In this document: positions 1-10,289 of the stretch, piece after piece | How positions within the stretch are numbered: the first letter of the stretch is position 1 | How the letters are laid out: every line of letters begins with the position of its first letter | From: JABCYV01 sp963696025 | GTDB taxonomy: Bacteria > Acidobacteriota > Terriglobia > Terriglobales > Acidobacteriaceae | NCBI GenBank assembly: GCA_963696025.1 | Contig: CAVOII010000012.1 | Span: 434,001-498,000 of the forward strand | Length of the DNA stretch: 64,000 nt | Reading direction: 5' to 3' | Made by a program: the position numbers and the translations under genes | Notes under the pieces: generated by a model | Databases searched by the model: none | Told to the model about the DNA's origin: nothing | What the model saw: the letters and a program-made list of their open reading frames with translations, nothing else

Positions 1-314
1 GCAATGTGCAGCCAGGGACGTGGCGAGCGGTGTGCCACTAGATCGAAGGACTGGTGGATGGTGTTGTCTGGACAAATGAGGAAATCCGCACCAGCTTTCG
101 CCAGCTTCTCCGCAGACGACAGCATCAGTTCCGCCACGCCCGCCCAGTCATCGCCGTAGATGCACGTCATATACTGGGCCAGCGGATGCGTGTGCATCGA
201 AACTTCTGGATGATCGTGCCTTCCCAGCAGCTCTGTTCCCTCCAAACAAATTGTGCGATAACAGAGAGCGGCTCCCTCAGCGCTGCAAGCCACGATTCCG
301 ATATGTTGGGGCAT
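1..314 (-). CDS. Aspartate/glutamate racemase family protein (partial, cut by window edge)
   Basis: The gene runs off the left edge; only the first 104 codons are visible and I translated them by hand from the complement. The start is ATG at 314, giving MPQHIGIVACSAEGAALCYR. The region then carries an H-x-HPLAQYM segment and, near residue 80, ADFLICPDNTIH, which matches the place of the first catalytic Cys (C-x-NT type) of the Asp/Glu/hydantoin racemase superfamily. These cofactor-independent enzymes interconvert L- and D-amino acids with a two-cysteine mechanism; the second Cys lies outside the window. It starts 27 bases after the adenosine deaminase stop on the same strand, so co-transcription is likely. 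The substrate cannot be told from this fragment. Confidence 0.7.
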   Translation of the reverse strand, partial: MPQHIGIVACSAEGAALCYRTICLEGTELLGRHDHPEVSMHTHPLAQYMTCIYGDDWAGVAELMLSSAEKLAKAGADFLICPDNTIHQSFDLVAHRSPRPWLHI

Positions 315-340
315 TGCATCCGCCTCTCGGAACGTCTCGG

Positions 341-1348
341 CTACGGTCGTACAACCGTAGCATCAAATAAATTAAGAAAGTTCAGCTTCTTTTCGGCGGG
401 TAGAAAAGATGCCTCGAAAGAGTTGCGCGCTAACTCGCGCAGATGTTCGTCGGTAAAGCCGAACGATTCCCGCGCCAGCTGATATTCCTGCGTAAGCGAT
501 GTATGAAACATCGCCGGATCGTCACTGTTAAGCGTCACCATCAAGCCCTGATCAAAGTACCTTCGAACCGGATGCTCCGCCAGCTCGCGGCAGCAGCCCG
601 TTCGCAAGTTACTGGTGATGCAAATCTCCATTGGAATCTGTCGCGTCGCCAACTCCTCTATCAGCTCTGGATCCTGCGACGCTGTGAGTCCGTGCCCCAT
701 GCGCTCCGCGCGTAGGTTCAAGGCGCCCCAAATGGACTCCGGACCAGCATTCTCGCCGGCGTGAGCGGTCAGGCGTAAACCTTGATCAGCCGCATAGGCG
801 TAGGCGTCGCGGAATAACTCCGCTGGGCCCTTCTGTTCGTCTCCGCCGATTCCGATTCCCACAACATGACGATCACGATAGCGGGCCGCGAGTTCAAATA
901 CACTTTGTGCTGCCTCAACCCCGAACTGTCGTACGGCGTCGAAAATCCACAACAGCGAAACCCCGAAATCTCGCTCGCCCCGCTCTCGACCGCGCTCCAA
1001 ACCCTCGAAAATACCGTCGAAGTCCTGCTTACGCCAAAGACACACACCCACCGAGACATACACCTCCGCGTGCAATACGTTTTCTGCTTTGAGTTTTTCC
1101 GTCAGGCGGTAGGTGATGAGTTCGTAGTCGTCGGAAGTCTGCAGCTCTTCGGTTACTGCTTTGAACGCCATCAGGAAGCCGTTGAAGTCGGAGTAGAGGT
1201 AGAGTTCTTCGACCTCTGCGAGGGTAGAACTCCTGCCATGTTGTTGCCATAGTTCAAGCAGAGTCGGGGGATCGATCGCGCCTTCCAGATGAAGATGCAA
1301 CTCAGCCTTGGGCAGGGAAAGGATAAACGGACTGGACCGCGAGCTCAT
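341..1348 (-). CDS. add: Adenosine deaminase
   Basis: Zinc-dependent hydrolase that converts adenosine (or a related 6-aminopurine nucleoside) to inosine in purine salvage. The 335-residue length fits the family. Visible motifs are the metal-binding H-x-H in AELHLHLEG near residues 18-20, a TAHAGE motif near 195 holding the metal His and catalytic Glu, a MGHG motif near 218, and LNSDDPAMF near 275 with the metal-binding Asp pair. It starts at ATG 1348 and is followed 27 bases later by the racemase-like gene. The family includes adenine deaminase and other aminohydrolases, so exact substrate is an inference; the motif set makes the superfamily assignment firm. Confidence 0.9.
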   Translation of the reverse strand: MSSRSSPFILSLPKAELHLHLEGAIDPPTLLELWQQHGRSSTLAEVEELYLYSDFNGFLMAFKAVTEELQTSDDYELITYRLTEKLKAENVLHAEVYVSVGVCLWRKQDFDGIFEGLERGRERGERDFGVSLLWIFDAVRQFGVEAAQSVFELAARYRDRHVVGIGIGGDEQKGPAELFRDAYAYAADQGLRLTAHAGENAGPESIWGALNLRAERMGHGLTASQDPELIEELATRQIPMEICITSNLRTGCCRELAEHPVRRYFDQGLMVTLNSDDPAMFHTSLTQEYQLARESFGFTDEHLRELARNSFEASFLPAEKKLNFLNLFDATVVRP

Positions 1349-1446
1349 GACTGATTCTTGATTTCAGATTTTAGATCGTTGATTGCAGATTTCCTAATCC
1401 CGAGCCTACGTTTTCATTCTGCAATCTGAAATCTGCAATTTGAAAT
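1349..1446. repeat. Inverted pair of degenerate word repeats upstream of add
   Basis: This gap is almost entirely built from variants of a short word. On the plus strand the left part reads GATTTCAGATTT, TAGATC, GATTGCAGATTT. The right part reads CTGCAATCTGAAATCTGC and AATTTGAAATTCAAGA, roughly the reverse complement of the left. The two arms could fold into an imperfect stem. It lies between two same-strand genes and may act as a weak transcription barrier or simply be a dispersed repeat. Confidence 0.6.
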
Positions 1447-3075
1447 TCAAGACTGGCTCTTGGCCCTGGCAAACTCGCTGTGGCGGCGGCTGTAGAAAAT
1501 GTAAATACACAATCCGATAGTGAGCCACACTACAAAGCGGATCCAGGTGATCACGGTCAAGCCGGTCATCAGTCCGCCACAAAGGATGATCGAGATCAGT
1601 GGAAACCAGGGCACGAAGGGAACACGGAAGGCACGCCTGCGGTCCGGCTGTTTGCGTCGCAATAAGATTACTCCCAGAGAGACCAACACGAACGCGAACA
1701 GAGTGCCGATGTTGGACAGGTCAGCAGCATCGCCGATGTCCACGAGGCCTGCCGGAATTCCAACCGCGAAGCAGGCAATCCAGGTGGACCAATGCGGCGT
1801 CTTGAACTTGGGATGAACGGCGGAGAACAATTTCGGCAGCAAGCCGTCGCGCGACATCGCATACCAGATTCTTGCCTGGCCATATTGAAAAACGAGCAGT
1901 GACGAAATCATGCCGGTCAGGGCCCCTACTATGATTACTGAGCGGAAAAAGGGGCGCGCGCCCAACTGCTGCAAGGCGTACGCGACTGGAGCTTCGGCAG
2001 CCTTTCCGGAAACAAAAGTTGTGTACTTCATCATCCCCAGCAGCACCACAGCGACGCCCACATAAAGGATTGTGCAAATAATCAACGACGCGATGATGCC
2101 GAAGGGCAGGTCGCGCTGCGGGTTGCGACACTCCTCAGCGGCCGTGGAGACGGAATCAAAGCCAATGTAGGTAAAGAAAACGATGGCTCCACCGGTAACG
2201 ATCCCGGCAAATCCGGAGGGAGCAAACGGCTTCCAGTTGGCGGGATGGACGAGCATGCCACCGACGACCAGGAACGTAAGGATGGCGCCAATTTTAATGC
2301 TAACCATCACGTTGTTAGCTTCCGCCGACTCGCGCACTCCCCGTACCAGGAGGAGCGTCAAAATGAAAACAATGAGGAAGCCAGGCAAATTGAAATAGGC
2401 GCCAGTCCACTGCCCACCGGCCCGCACCGGACTGGCCCACTTATCAGGCAGGGCCCAACCAAAGGTCGTCAGTTGGGCTTGGATGTAGCCACTAAAACCG
2501 ACGGCTACTGCGACATTGCTGACGACGTATTCCAAAATCAGATCCCAGCCGATGATCCACGCGAAAATTTCGCCCAGCGTCGCGTAGGAATAGGTGTAGG
2601 CACTGCCAGCGATGGGGATCATTGAAGCCAGTTCGGCATAACACAATCCAGCGAAGCTGCACGCGAACGCTACTAGGATGAACGAGATTGCGATGGACGG
2701 TCCGGCAGCTGGACGCCCGTGCATCAGCGCTCCGGCCGTGCTCCCATGCTTCACCAGGTTGACGATCAGATCCATGACCTGAGCGCGCAGTATGGAGGGC
2801 GCCTCAAAGTACTCACCCGCCGCTGCCGTTCCAGTCAGGACGAAAATGCCCGAACCGATGATGGCGCCGATACCGAGCGCAGTCAGTGACCACGGGCCGA
2901 GGGTCTTCTGCAGCCGGTGCCCCGGTTCGTCGGCCTCGGCGATCAACTTGTCAATGGATTTGCAACAGAAGAGCTGATTGTCCGATGTGCGGATGGTCTC
3001 GTTAGCGGGGCTGGAGGTTACCGGTAGTTGTGCCAAAGGGGCAGTTTCTCCTGAACGTGCTCTTAGCGATAGCAC
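1447..3075 (-). CDS. APC-superfamily amino-acid permease (cationic amino-acid transporter type)
   Basis: Integral inner-membrane transporter of about 540 residues with the 12-14 hydrophobic segments expected of the APC superfamily. The hallmark first helix, ALGIGAIIGSGIFVLTG (near residues 68-85), is the substrate- and ion-binding GSGIF motif. The EECRNPQRDLP loop near residue 325 is typical of the CAT/YfnA branch. The N-terminal LIAEADEPGHRLQKTLGPW also fits that branch. The start is uncertain: GTG at 3075 lies inside a palindromic repeat and has no clear ribosome-binding site, while an in-frame TTG about 13 codons on follows an AGGAG. Substrate unknown; a proton-coupled amino-acid uptake role is inferred from family. 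Confidence 0.85.
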   Translation of the reverse strand: MLSLRARSGETAPLAQLPVTSSPANETIRTSDNQLFCCKSIDKLIAEADEPGHRLQKTLGPWSLTALGIGAIIGSGIFVLTGTAAAGEYFEAPSILRAQVMDLIVNLVKHGSTAGALMHGRPAAGPSIAISFILVAFACSFAGLCYAELASMIPIAGSAYTYSYATLGEIFAWIIGWDLILEYVVSNVAVAVGFSGYIQAQLTTFGWALPDKWASPVRAGGQWTGAYFNLPGFLIVFILTLLLVRGVRESAEANNVMVSIKIGAILTFLVVGGMLVHPANWKPFAPSGFAGIVTGGAIVFFTYIGFDSVSTAAEECRNPQRDLPFGIIASLIICTILYVGVAVVLLGMMKYTTFVSGKAAEAPVAYALQQLGARPFFRSVIIVGALTGMISSLLVFQYGQARIWYAMSRDGLLPKLFSAVHPKFKTPHWSTWIACFAVGIPAGLVDIGDAADLSNIGTLFAFVLVSLGVILLRRKQPDRRRAFRVPFVPWFPLISIILCGGLMTGLTVITWIRFVVWLTIGLCIYIFYSRRHSEFARAKSQS

Positions 3076-3156
3076 TTAGCATTTAGCCGACATAACATCC
3101 CATTCGGAGACCGAATGTCCTCAGGCTAAATGCCAAGTGCCGAATGCTAAGTGCTG
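3069..3156. repeat. Palindromic word-repeat element with a central hairpin
   Basis: Left arm AGCACTTAGCATTTAGCC is mirrored by a longer right arm ending in GAATGCTAAGTGCT; both are made of variants of GC(A/T)CTTAGCATTTAG. At the centre CATTCGG-AGA-CCGAATG (3101-3117) is a perfect 7-bp stem with a 3-base loop. The element lies between the small basic protein gene and the permease, both minus strand, and covers the annotated permease start. It could form a cruciform or an RNA hairpin; there is no following T-run, so it is not a standard terminator. Confidence 0.65.
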
Positions 3157-3160
3157 CCGT

Positions 3161-3322
3161 CTATCTCTTCGCCGTGCCACGTGCCATCTTCTTCACCTTG
3201 CGCTTCTTGGCTCCGCGCGCGTAGTCGCGCTTCGCCAGCGGCTTTTCCGTTTTGTGCTTCTTGCGCGCCGCCCGCTTATTCTTCTTACGTTCTTCCTTGC
3301 TTAAAGTCTTGGTATTAGCCAT
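3161..3322 (-). CDS. Small lysine/arginine-rich protein (53 residues), unknown function
   Basis: Translated by hand: ATG at 3322, TAG at 3161-3163. The product starts MANTKTLSKEERKKNKRAAR and ends MARGTAKR; about half the residues are Lys or Arg, with almost no hydrophobic residues, so it should be very basic and probably unstructured alone. Such proteins often bind nucleic acid or the ribosome, but no family is recognised. It sits 24 bases after the pcrA stop on the same strand and is likely co-transcribed. Regular basic composition with no stops in a stretch otherwise without an assigned gene supports its being real, though it is short. Confidence 0.6.
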   Translation of the reverse strand: MANTKTLSKEERKKNKRAARKKHKTEKPLAKRDYARGAKKRKVKKMARGTAKR

Positions 3323-3346
3323 TCATCCTCTCGTCGACAATAAATA

Positions 3347-5944
<2,598 letters not shown>

Positions 5945-6012
5945 TAATTGAATTTTACAGGGGATTGTGAATTACGGGGCCGGCGGAGGCAGAAGGCATC
6001 CTCAATCCTTGT

Positions 6013-6390
6013 TTATTTTGCCTTGAAAGACAATCGCGAAGCTTTGCACTCCTCGCACGGGCAGACATCCCGCAGAAACTGCCAGGAATAAATTCCCAGA
6101 TCGTGGCTGTCATTCCACTTGAACCTGATGGCGTACTTACCTACGCCCTCGGCCGATTCCGGCTTGGCTGCGGCTTTGAACATAGGCAGCGCTCCCGGCG
6201 CCACTTTGGGAGGCTCGCCGGGTTTGCGATCGGACTTGTTGCGTTCGTCGTCGCACAGAGCGCAGGGGCAAGCGTCACGCAGGAACGGAAACGAGTAGTG
6301 CGAACGATGAGCATCTTTCCACTCGATGTCCAGGCCAGCGCCAGTGGAGAGGTTGACCTTCACTGACTTTGGATCTGCCGACGGCGCCAT
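6013..6390 (-). CDS. DUF971 (gamma-butyrobetaine hydroxylase N-terminal-like) protein
   Basis: About 125 residues from the ATG at 6390 (MAPSADPKSVKVNL). The open frame extends upstream but that part has no family resemblance and overlaps the divergent rpmB promoter. The protein shows the DUF971 signature: W-x-DAHRSHYSFPFLRDACPC-x2-C near residues 25-45, then WNDSHDLGIYSWQFLRDVCPC-x2-C near the C terminus. The paired cysteine clusters suggest a metal-binding (zinc or Fe-S) small domain. In other bacteria DUF971 proteins are often encoded near iron-sulfur or Mrp-type genes; no such gene is adjacent here. Divergently oriented from rpmB. Function unknown. Confidence 0.75.
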   Translation of the reverse strand: MAPSADPKSVKVNLSTGAGLDIEWKDAHRSHYSFPFLRDACPCALCDDERNKSDRKPGEPPKVAPGALPMFKAAAKPESAEGVGKYAIRFKWNDSHDLGIYSWQFLRDVCPCEECKASRLSFKAK

Positions 6391-6568
6391 AATTTCAGTA
6401 TCGCACAGGGAGAAGACGAGCAGTTTCCGGTTCACCCCGGACAACCGTAACTTCCCTGAGGGGTGATAGCGTTTATACTGGACCGTCGCAGGGTGCTGCG
6501 AGTACCCAAGATTGAAGTGGCTCCGAGAAATCGGGGCCGTTCCTTTTTGGCGAGAGTCGCGTCGAAAC

Positions 6569-6597
6569 TTGGCCAAACCGCTAAAATCCGGTAAAAT
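6569..6597 (+). promoter_or_regulatory. Candidate sigma70-type promoter for rpmB
   Basis: TTGGCC (6569-6574) and TAAAAT (6592-6597) are separated by 17 bases, 43 bases before the rpmB start. A second weaker -10-like TATACT follows. The flanking GTAAA...TTTAC symmetry around 6591-6608 is noted but not claimed as an operator. Confidence 0.45.
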
Positions 6598-6639
6598 GTA
6601 TACTTTACACATCAAGTTCAGAACTGATCTGGAGTAGTC

Positions 6640-6828
6640 ATGGCACATGTTTGTGATGTCTGTGGCAAAGGGCCGCAATTCGGAAACGCCATCAGCCACG
6701 CCCACAACGTAAGCAAGCGGCGGTGGAACGTAAACCTGCGCCCGGTGCGCGCCAAGGTGAAGGGCGCGACCAAGCGTATCCGTGTGTGCACTTCCTGCCT
6801 GCGCAGCGGCAAAGTGGTCAAAGCGTAA
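6640..6828 (+). CDS. rpmB: 50S ribosomal protein L28
   Basis: 62-residue large-subunit ribosomal protein. Residues 1-20, MAHVCDVCGKGPQFGNAISH, hold the first C-x2-C pair and VCTSCLRSG near residue 50 the second, so this is the zinc-ribbon (C+) form of L28. The central SKRRWNVNLRPVRAKVKG is the typical L28 core. A GGAG lies 7-10 bases before the ATG. It is transcribed alone, divergent from the DUF971 gene and converging on the FKBP gene. Assignment is firm. Confidence 0.95.
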   Translation: MAHVCDVCGKGPQFGNAISHAHNVSKRRWNVNLRPVRAKVKGATKRIRVCTSCLRSGKVVKA

Positions 6829-6852
6829 GGACTTTACTGCGCGTCGACCAAC

Positions 6853-7317
6853 TTACTGAACATCGACCAACTGCACATCGAATATGAGCGTCGCACTCGG
6901 CGGGATTGCACCGGGATAACCGCGCTCGCCATATGCGAGGTCGGGCGGGATTTTCAACTGCCGCTTGCCTCCCACCTTCATTCCAGCGACGCCCTCATCC
7001 CAGCCCTTGATCACTTCATGACCGCCGAGCTTGAATTCGAAGGGCTGTTGTCCCACGGAACTGTCAAACTTCTTGCCGCTGAGCAGCCAGCCCGTGTAGT
7101 GAACTTTTACCGTTTGACCTGCTGAGGCGGCGGCTCCAGTTCCGATTTTGAGGTCCCAATATTCAAGGCCCGAAGGCGTCCTCGTGGGATCACCAGTTAC
7201 CTTCGTGGGACCGCTGGTGGAAGCGTGCGCCGCGGAAGCAGTCTTCTTCCCGCTCTGCGCCCAAGCGGCGACGGCTACCAACGCAACGATCGCGATGAGC
7301 AGCTTGCTTTTATGCAT
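6853..7317 (-). CDS. FKBP-type peptidyl-prolyl cis-trans isomerase (exported)
   Basis: 154 residues. A signal peptide (MHKSKLLIAIVALVAVAAWA, then QSGKK) indicates export to the periplasm. A single FKBP domain fills the C-terminal two thirds: VKVHYTGWLLSGKKFDSS near residue 85, FKLGGHEVIKGWDEGVAGM, GGKRQLKIPP, AYGERGYPGAIPPSATLIFDVQL. The Y, F-D, V-I, W and Y-x2-RGYPG pocket residues of FKBP are present, so catalytic activity is expected. A GTPSGLEYWDLKIG-like lead-in is typical of bacterial periplasmic FkpA/FKBP forms. It lies 25 bases from the convergent rpmB end. Confidence 0.9.
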   Translation of the reverse strand: MHKSKLLIAIVALVAVAAWAQSGKKTASAAHASTSGPTKVTGDPTRTPSGLEYWDLKIGTGAAASAGQTVKVHYTGWLLSGKKFDSSVGQQPFEFKLGGHEVIKGWDEGVAGMKVGGKRQLKIPPDLAYGERGYPGAIPPSATLIFDVQLVDVQ

Positions 7318-7406
7318 GCAGTACCTCCCATTCCAAGCAAATCTGTTTCACTGCATAGAACGACGCCTGGATTCTACATCGATTATCCAAACGCATAAGC
7401 CAGTTC

Positions 7407-7784
7407 CTACGCCAGAGCGATAACATCGATTTCCACCAGCAAGTCCTTAGGCAAGCGGGCCACCTCCACGGTGGATCGGGCGGGCGGCGCGGACGAGAAG
7501 TACCTGCCATAAACTTCATTCATCGGTCCGAAGTCACTCATGTTTTTGAGAAACACGGTCGAGCGGACGACCTTCTCCGGCCCGGTTCCCGCCGCTTTCA
7601 AAATTGCGGACAGATTCTTCATTACTCGCTCAGTCTGCGCAGCGACATCGCCACTGACCACCTGTTGAGTTGCCGGATCGATCGCCACCTGTCCCGAGAC
7701 AAACACAAATCCATTGGCCTTGATGGCCTGGGAATAAGGCCCGATGGCCTGGGGACCCTCTTTCGTGGAAATGACTTCGCGCAT
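7407..7784 (-). CDS. ridA: RidA family reactive enamine/imine deaminase
   Basis: 125 residues, the standard RidA/YjgF/UK114 length. It hydrolyses reactive 2-aminoacrylate and related enamines released by PLP enzymes. The N-terminal AIGPYSQAIKANGFVFVSGQ, the VVRSTVFLKNMSDFGPMNEVYGRYF segment with the conserved Arg that binds the substrate carboxylate, and the C-terminal ARSTVEVARLPKDLLVEIDVIA are all canonical. ATG at 7784 with GGAGGT just upstream on the coding strand. It is downstream of the rsh gene on the same strand, separated by about 160 bases containing a short word repeat. Firm assignment. Confidence 0.95.
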   Translation of the reverse strand: MREVISTKEGPQAIGPYSQAIKANGFVFVSGQVAIDPATQQVVSGDVAAQTERVMKNLSAILKAAGTGPEKVVRSTVFLKNMSDFGPMNEVYGRYFSSAPPARSTVEVARLPKDLLVEIDVIALA

Positions 7785-7879
7785 GGAACCTCCAAGATCA
7801 GTGTTAGTGACTGGTGGTTGGCGGCAGAGAATTAACTCAGATCGACCCCACTCGAGTCAACTCCTGGAGGCAGAGACAA

Positions 7880-7921
7880 AAAACCAGTAGTCAGTTCTAG
7901 GTTCTCAGTTCGCAGTTGTTT
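7880..7921. repeat. Degenerate tandem word repeat between rsh and ridA
   Basis: Variants of CAGTTCTAGG / CTCAGTTCG / CAGTTG follow each other with a period of about 9-10 bases. Same type as the repeats at 53545-53570 and 1349-1446 but with a different word. No gene is visible in the whole 7785-7948 gap. Confidence 0.5.
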
Positions 7922-7948
7922 TCGCTGGCCAGCGAAGATTACCGCCCT

Positions 7949-10159
7949 TCAGACTTTCTGCAACCTTTGCACATCATGCACGCCCGGAATCTTCCGCACG
8001 CCGTTGATGATGTTCTCCAGGTGCTTGAGGTCGGCGATATCGAGGATCACATCGACGTTAGCCTGGCCGTTGGAGGTTCGGGCCTCAACGTTGCGGATGT
8101 TGGTCTTGGTGTCGCTAATGACCGCGGTGATTTGCTTCAACATGCCAAAACGGTCGTCGCAGTACACGGTGAGCTTCACTGGATAGGAAGTCGGAGTCTC
8201 ATCGTCACGGGACCATTCCACGTCGATCCGCCGCTCCGGCTCATACATAAGATTCATCACGTTGGGGCAGTTCAGCGCATGCACCGCTACGCCTTTGCCT
8301 CGAGTCACATAACCGACAACCGACTCGCCGCGTATCGGATTACAACATCGGGCACGATAAACCAGAAGATCCCCGTGTCCCCTGACTCGGATGGCGTGGT
8401 TGTTGTGGTCGCCGCCGAAAACTCGCCGTACGACGCTGGCGATTCCGCCGGACTTCTCGCCATCAGCTTCAGTTGCTGGTTCACCGGCTGCCGGGACTAG
8501 ACGAGCCAGTACTTGCCGTGCCGAGAATTTGCCATAGCCGATGCCCGCCATCAAATCATCGGGACGCCCTACACCATAGTCAGAAGCGATTTTCAGCAGC
8601 TCTTCGTCCTTAATTTCCTTGAGAGCAACTCTGTACTTGCGGGCCTCCTTCTCAATCAGCTTGCGGCCAATTTCTATGGCCCGCTCGCGCTGGTGAAGGT
8701 TGAGCCAATGCTTGATCTTGTTGCGAGCGCGCGACGACTTGGCAATCCCCAGCCAATCACGACTCGGTTTGTGTCCCGGCTGAGTGAGGATTTCCACGAT
8801 GTCGCCGCTATGCAACTTAAAGCGCAGCGGGACCATGCGCCCATTTACCTTCGCCCCCACGCAACTGTGGCCTACTTCGGTATGAATCGAATAGGCAAAA
8901 TCGATGGGCGAAGCGTCGCGGGGCAATACCACAACTTTGCCCTTGGGTGTAAAGGTGTAGACCTCTTCCGGATAGAGATCGATTTTGAGCGTGGAAAGGA
9001 ACTCGCTGGGATCGGAGACGTCCCGCTGCCATTCGACCACCTGCCGCAGCCAGGCTAGCCGCTGCTCATCTTGAGCTGAAACTGGGCCGTCCTTGTATTT
9101 CCAGTGGGCGGCGATGCCTTCCTCCGCCATCTTGTGCATCTCTTCGGTGCGGATTTGCACCTCAAATGGCGTGCCTTCTTCCGAGATAACAGAGGTGTGC
9201 AAAGACTGGTAGAAGTTCGGCCGGGGCATGGCGATGAAATCTTTGATTCGACCGGGCACCGGCCGCCACAGGTTGTGAATGATGCCCAGCACTGCGTAGC
9301 AGTCCTGCACTGATTCCGTGATTACCCGCATTGCGAAGAGATCGTAGACCTGTTCCACGGCGATATGTTGCCGCTGCAGCTTCTTGTGGATGCTGTACAG
9401 GCGCTTGATCCGGCTCTCGACTTTTGCGGTAATTCCCGCTTCCTTCAGTTTGTCGCGAAATATCTGTTCCACGCGCAACAGGAAAGCCTCGCCCGCCTTG
9501 CGTCGCGCTTCTACGGCTTCTTCCACCTGCTGGTAGGAAATCGGATCCACATAGTGGAAACCAAGGTCCTCCAATTCGCCACGAATCTTGCCCATGCCCA
9601 GCCGGTGCGCGATTGGAGCATAAATGTCCAATGTCTCCCGCGCGATCTTCTGCTGCCGATCGGGCTGCAGATGCTCCAGCGTTCGCATATTGTGCAAGCG
9701 GTCGGCCAGCTTGATCAGCACTACCCGGATGTCATCCACCATCGCCAGCATCATTTTGCGCAGGTTCTCCGCCTGCTGCTCTTCTCGCGTGACGAAATCG
9801 ATAGCGCTGATCTTGGTGACGCCCTCCACGATGTGCGCCACCTGCTCGCCGAATTCTTTACGGATGTCTACCACCGTCACCGAAGTGTCCTCGACTGAGT
9901 CGTGCAGCAACCCGGCAGCGATGGCGACCGGGTCCAGCTTCATCTCGGCCAATACCAGGGCCACTTCCAGGGGATGAACGAGGTAGGGTTCGCCGGAGGC
10001 GCGGGTTTGTCCAGCGTGGTGCTTCTGGGAAAACTCGTACGCTTTGCGGATGAGCTCCAGATCGTCGTTGGGGCGATTCTGCCCCACCCGCCGCATCAGC
10101 TCACGGTACTTGGTCACATGAAGGGCAGTAGTCGCGATCTGTTCGCGCAGAGTCGCCAT
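7949..10159 (-). CDS. rsh: Bifunctional (p)ppGpp synthetase/hydrolase (RelA/SpoT family)
   Basis: 736 residues in the long Rel/Spo layout. The N-terminal HD hydrolase domain shows LLHDSVEDT near residue 85 and IKLADRLHNMRT near 150, the residues needed for Mn-dependent ppGpp hydrolysis. In the synthetase domain the GRIKDFIAMPRPNFYQSLHT segment carries an R-x-KD motif, the form found in bifunctional enzymes rather than the E-x-DD of RelA. A TGS domain (YTFTPKGKVVVLPRDASP, near 395), a CC/zinc-finger region (RARCCNPIRGE) and a C-terminal ACT domain (DRFGMLKQITAVISD) follow. As the only such gene here it is probably the cell's stringent-response enzyme. Confidence 0.95.
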   Translation of the reverse strand: MATLREQIATTALHVTKYRELMRRVGQNRPNDDLELIRKAYEFSQKHHAGQTRASGEPYLVHPLEVALVLAEMKLDPVAIAAGLLHDSVEDTSVTVVDIRKEFGEQVAHIVEGVTKISAIDFVTREEQQAENLRKMMLAMVDDIRVVLIKLADRLHNMRTLEHLQPDRQQKIARETLDIYAPIAHRLGMGKIRGELEDLGFHYVDPISYQQVEEAVEARRKAGEAFLLRVEQIFRDKLKEAGITAKVESRIKRLYSIHKKLQRQHIAVEQVYDLFAMRVITESVQDCYAVLGIIHNLWRPVPGRIKDFIAMPRPNFYQSLHTSVISEEGTPFEVQIRTEEMHKMAEEGIAAHWKYKDGPVSAQDEQRLAWLRQVVEWQRDVSDPSEFLSTLKIDLYPEEVYTFTPKGKVVVLPRDASPIDFAYSIHTEVGHSCVGAKVNGRMVPLRFKLHSGDIVEILTQPGHKPSRDWLGIAKSSRARNKIKHWLNLHQRERAIEIGRKLIEKEARKYRVALKEIKDEELLKIASDYGVGRPDDLMAGIGYGKFSARQVLARLVPAAGEPATEADGEKSGGIASVVRRVFGGDHNNHAIRVRGHGDLLVYRARCCNPIRGESVVGYVTRGKGVAVHALNCPNVMNLMYEPERRIDVEWSRDDETPTSYPVKLTVYCDDRFGMLKQITAVISDTKTNIRNVEARTSNGQANVDVILDIADLKHLENIINGVRKIPGVHDVQRLQKV

Positions 10160-10289
10160 GATGGATTATAGCCCGTAAACGCAGGGCGGGAGCCATTCCG
10201 AGGGTTGTACCCAGACTCCCGGAGCGGGGTAATCGCCGCCCCAGAATCGTAAGCTCCTATTCCATCTGCTACATTTATTCGGGGCAGTC

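Noticed and set aside
6591..6608. Zur-like operator before rpmB
   Set aside because: The GTAAA...TTTAC symmetry is short and does not match a known Zur site; left as promoter context only.
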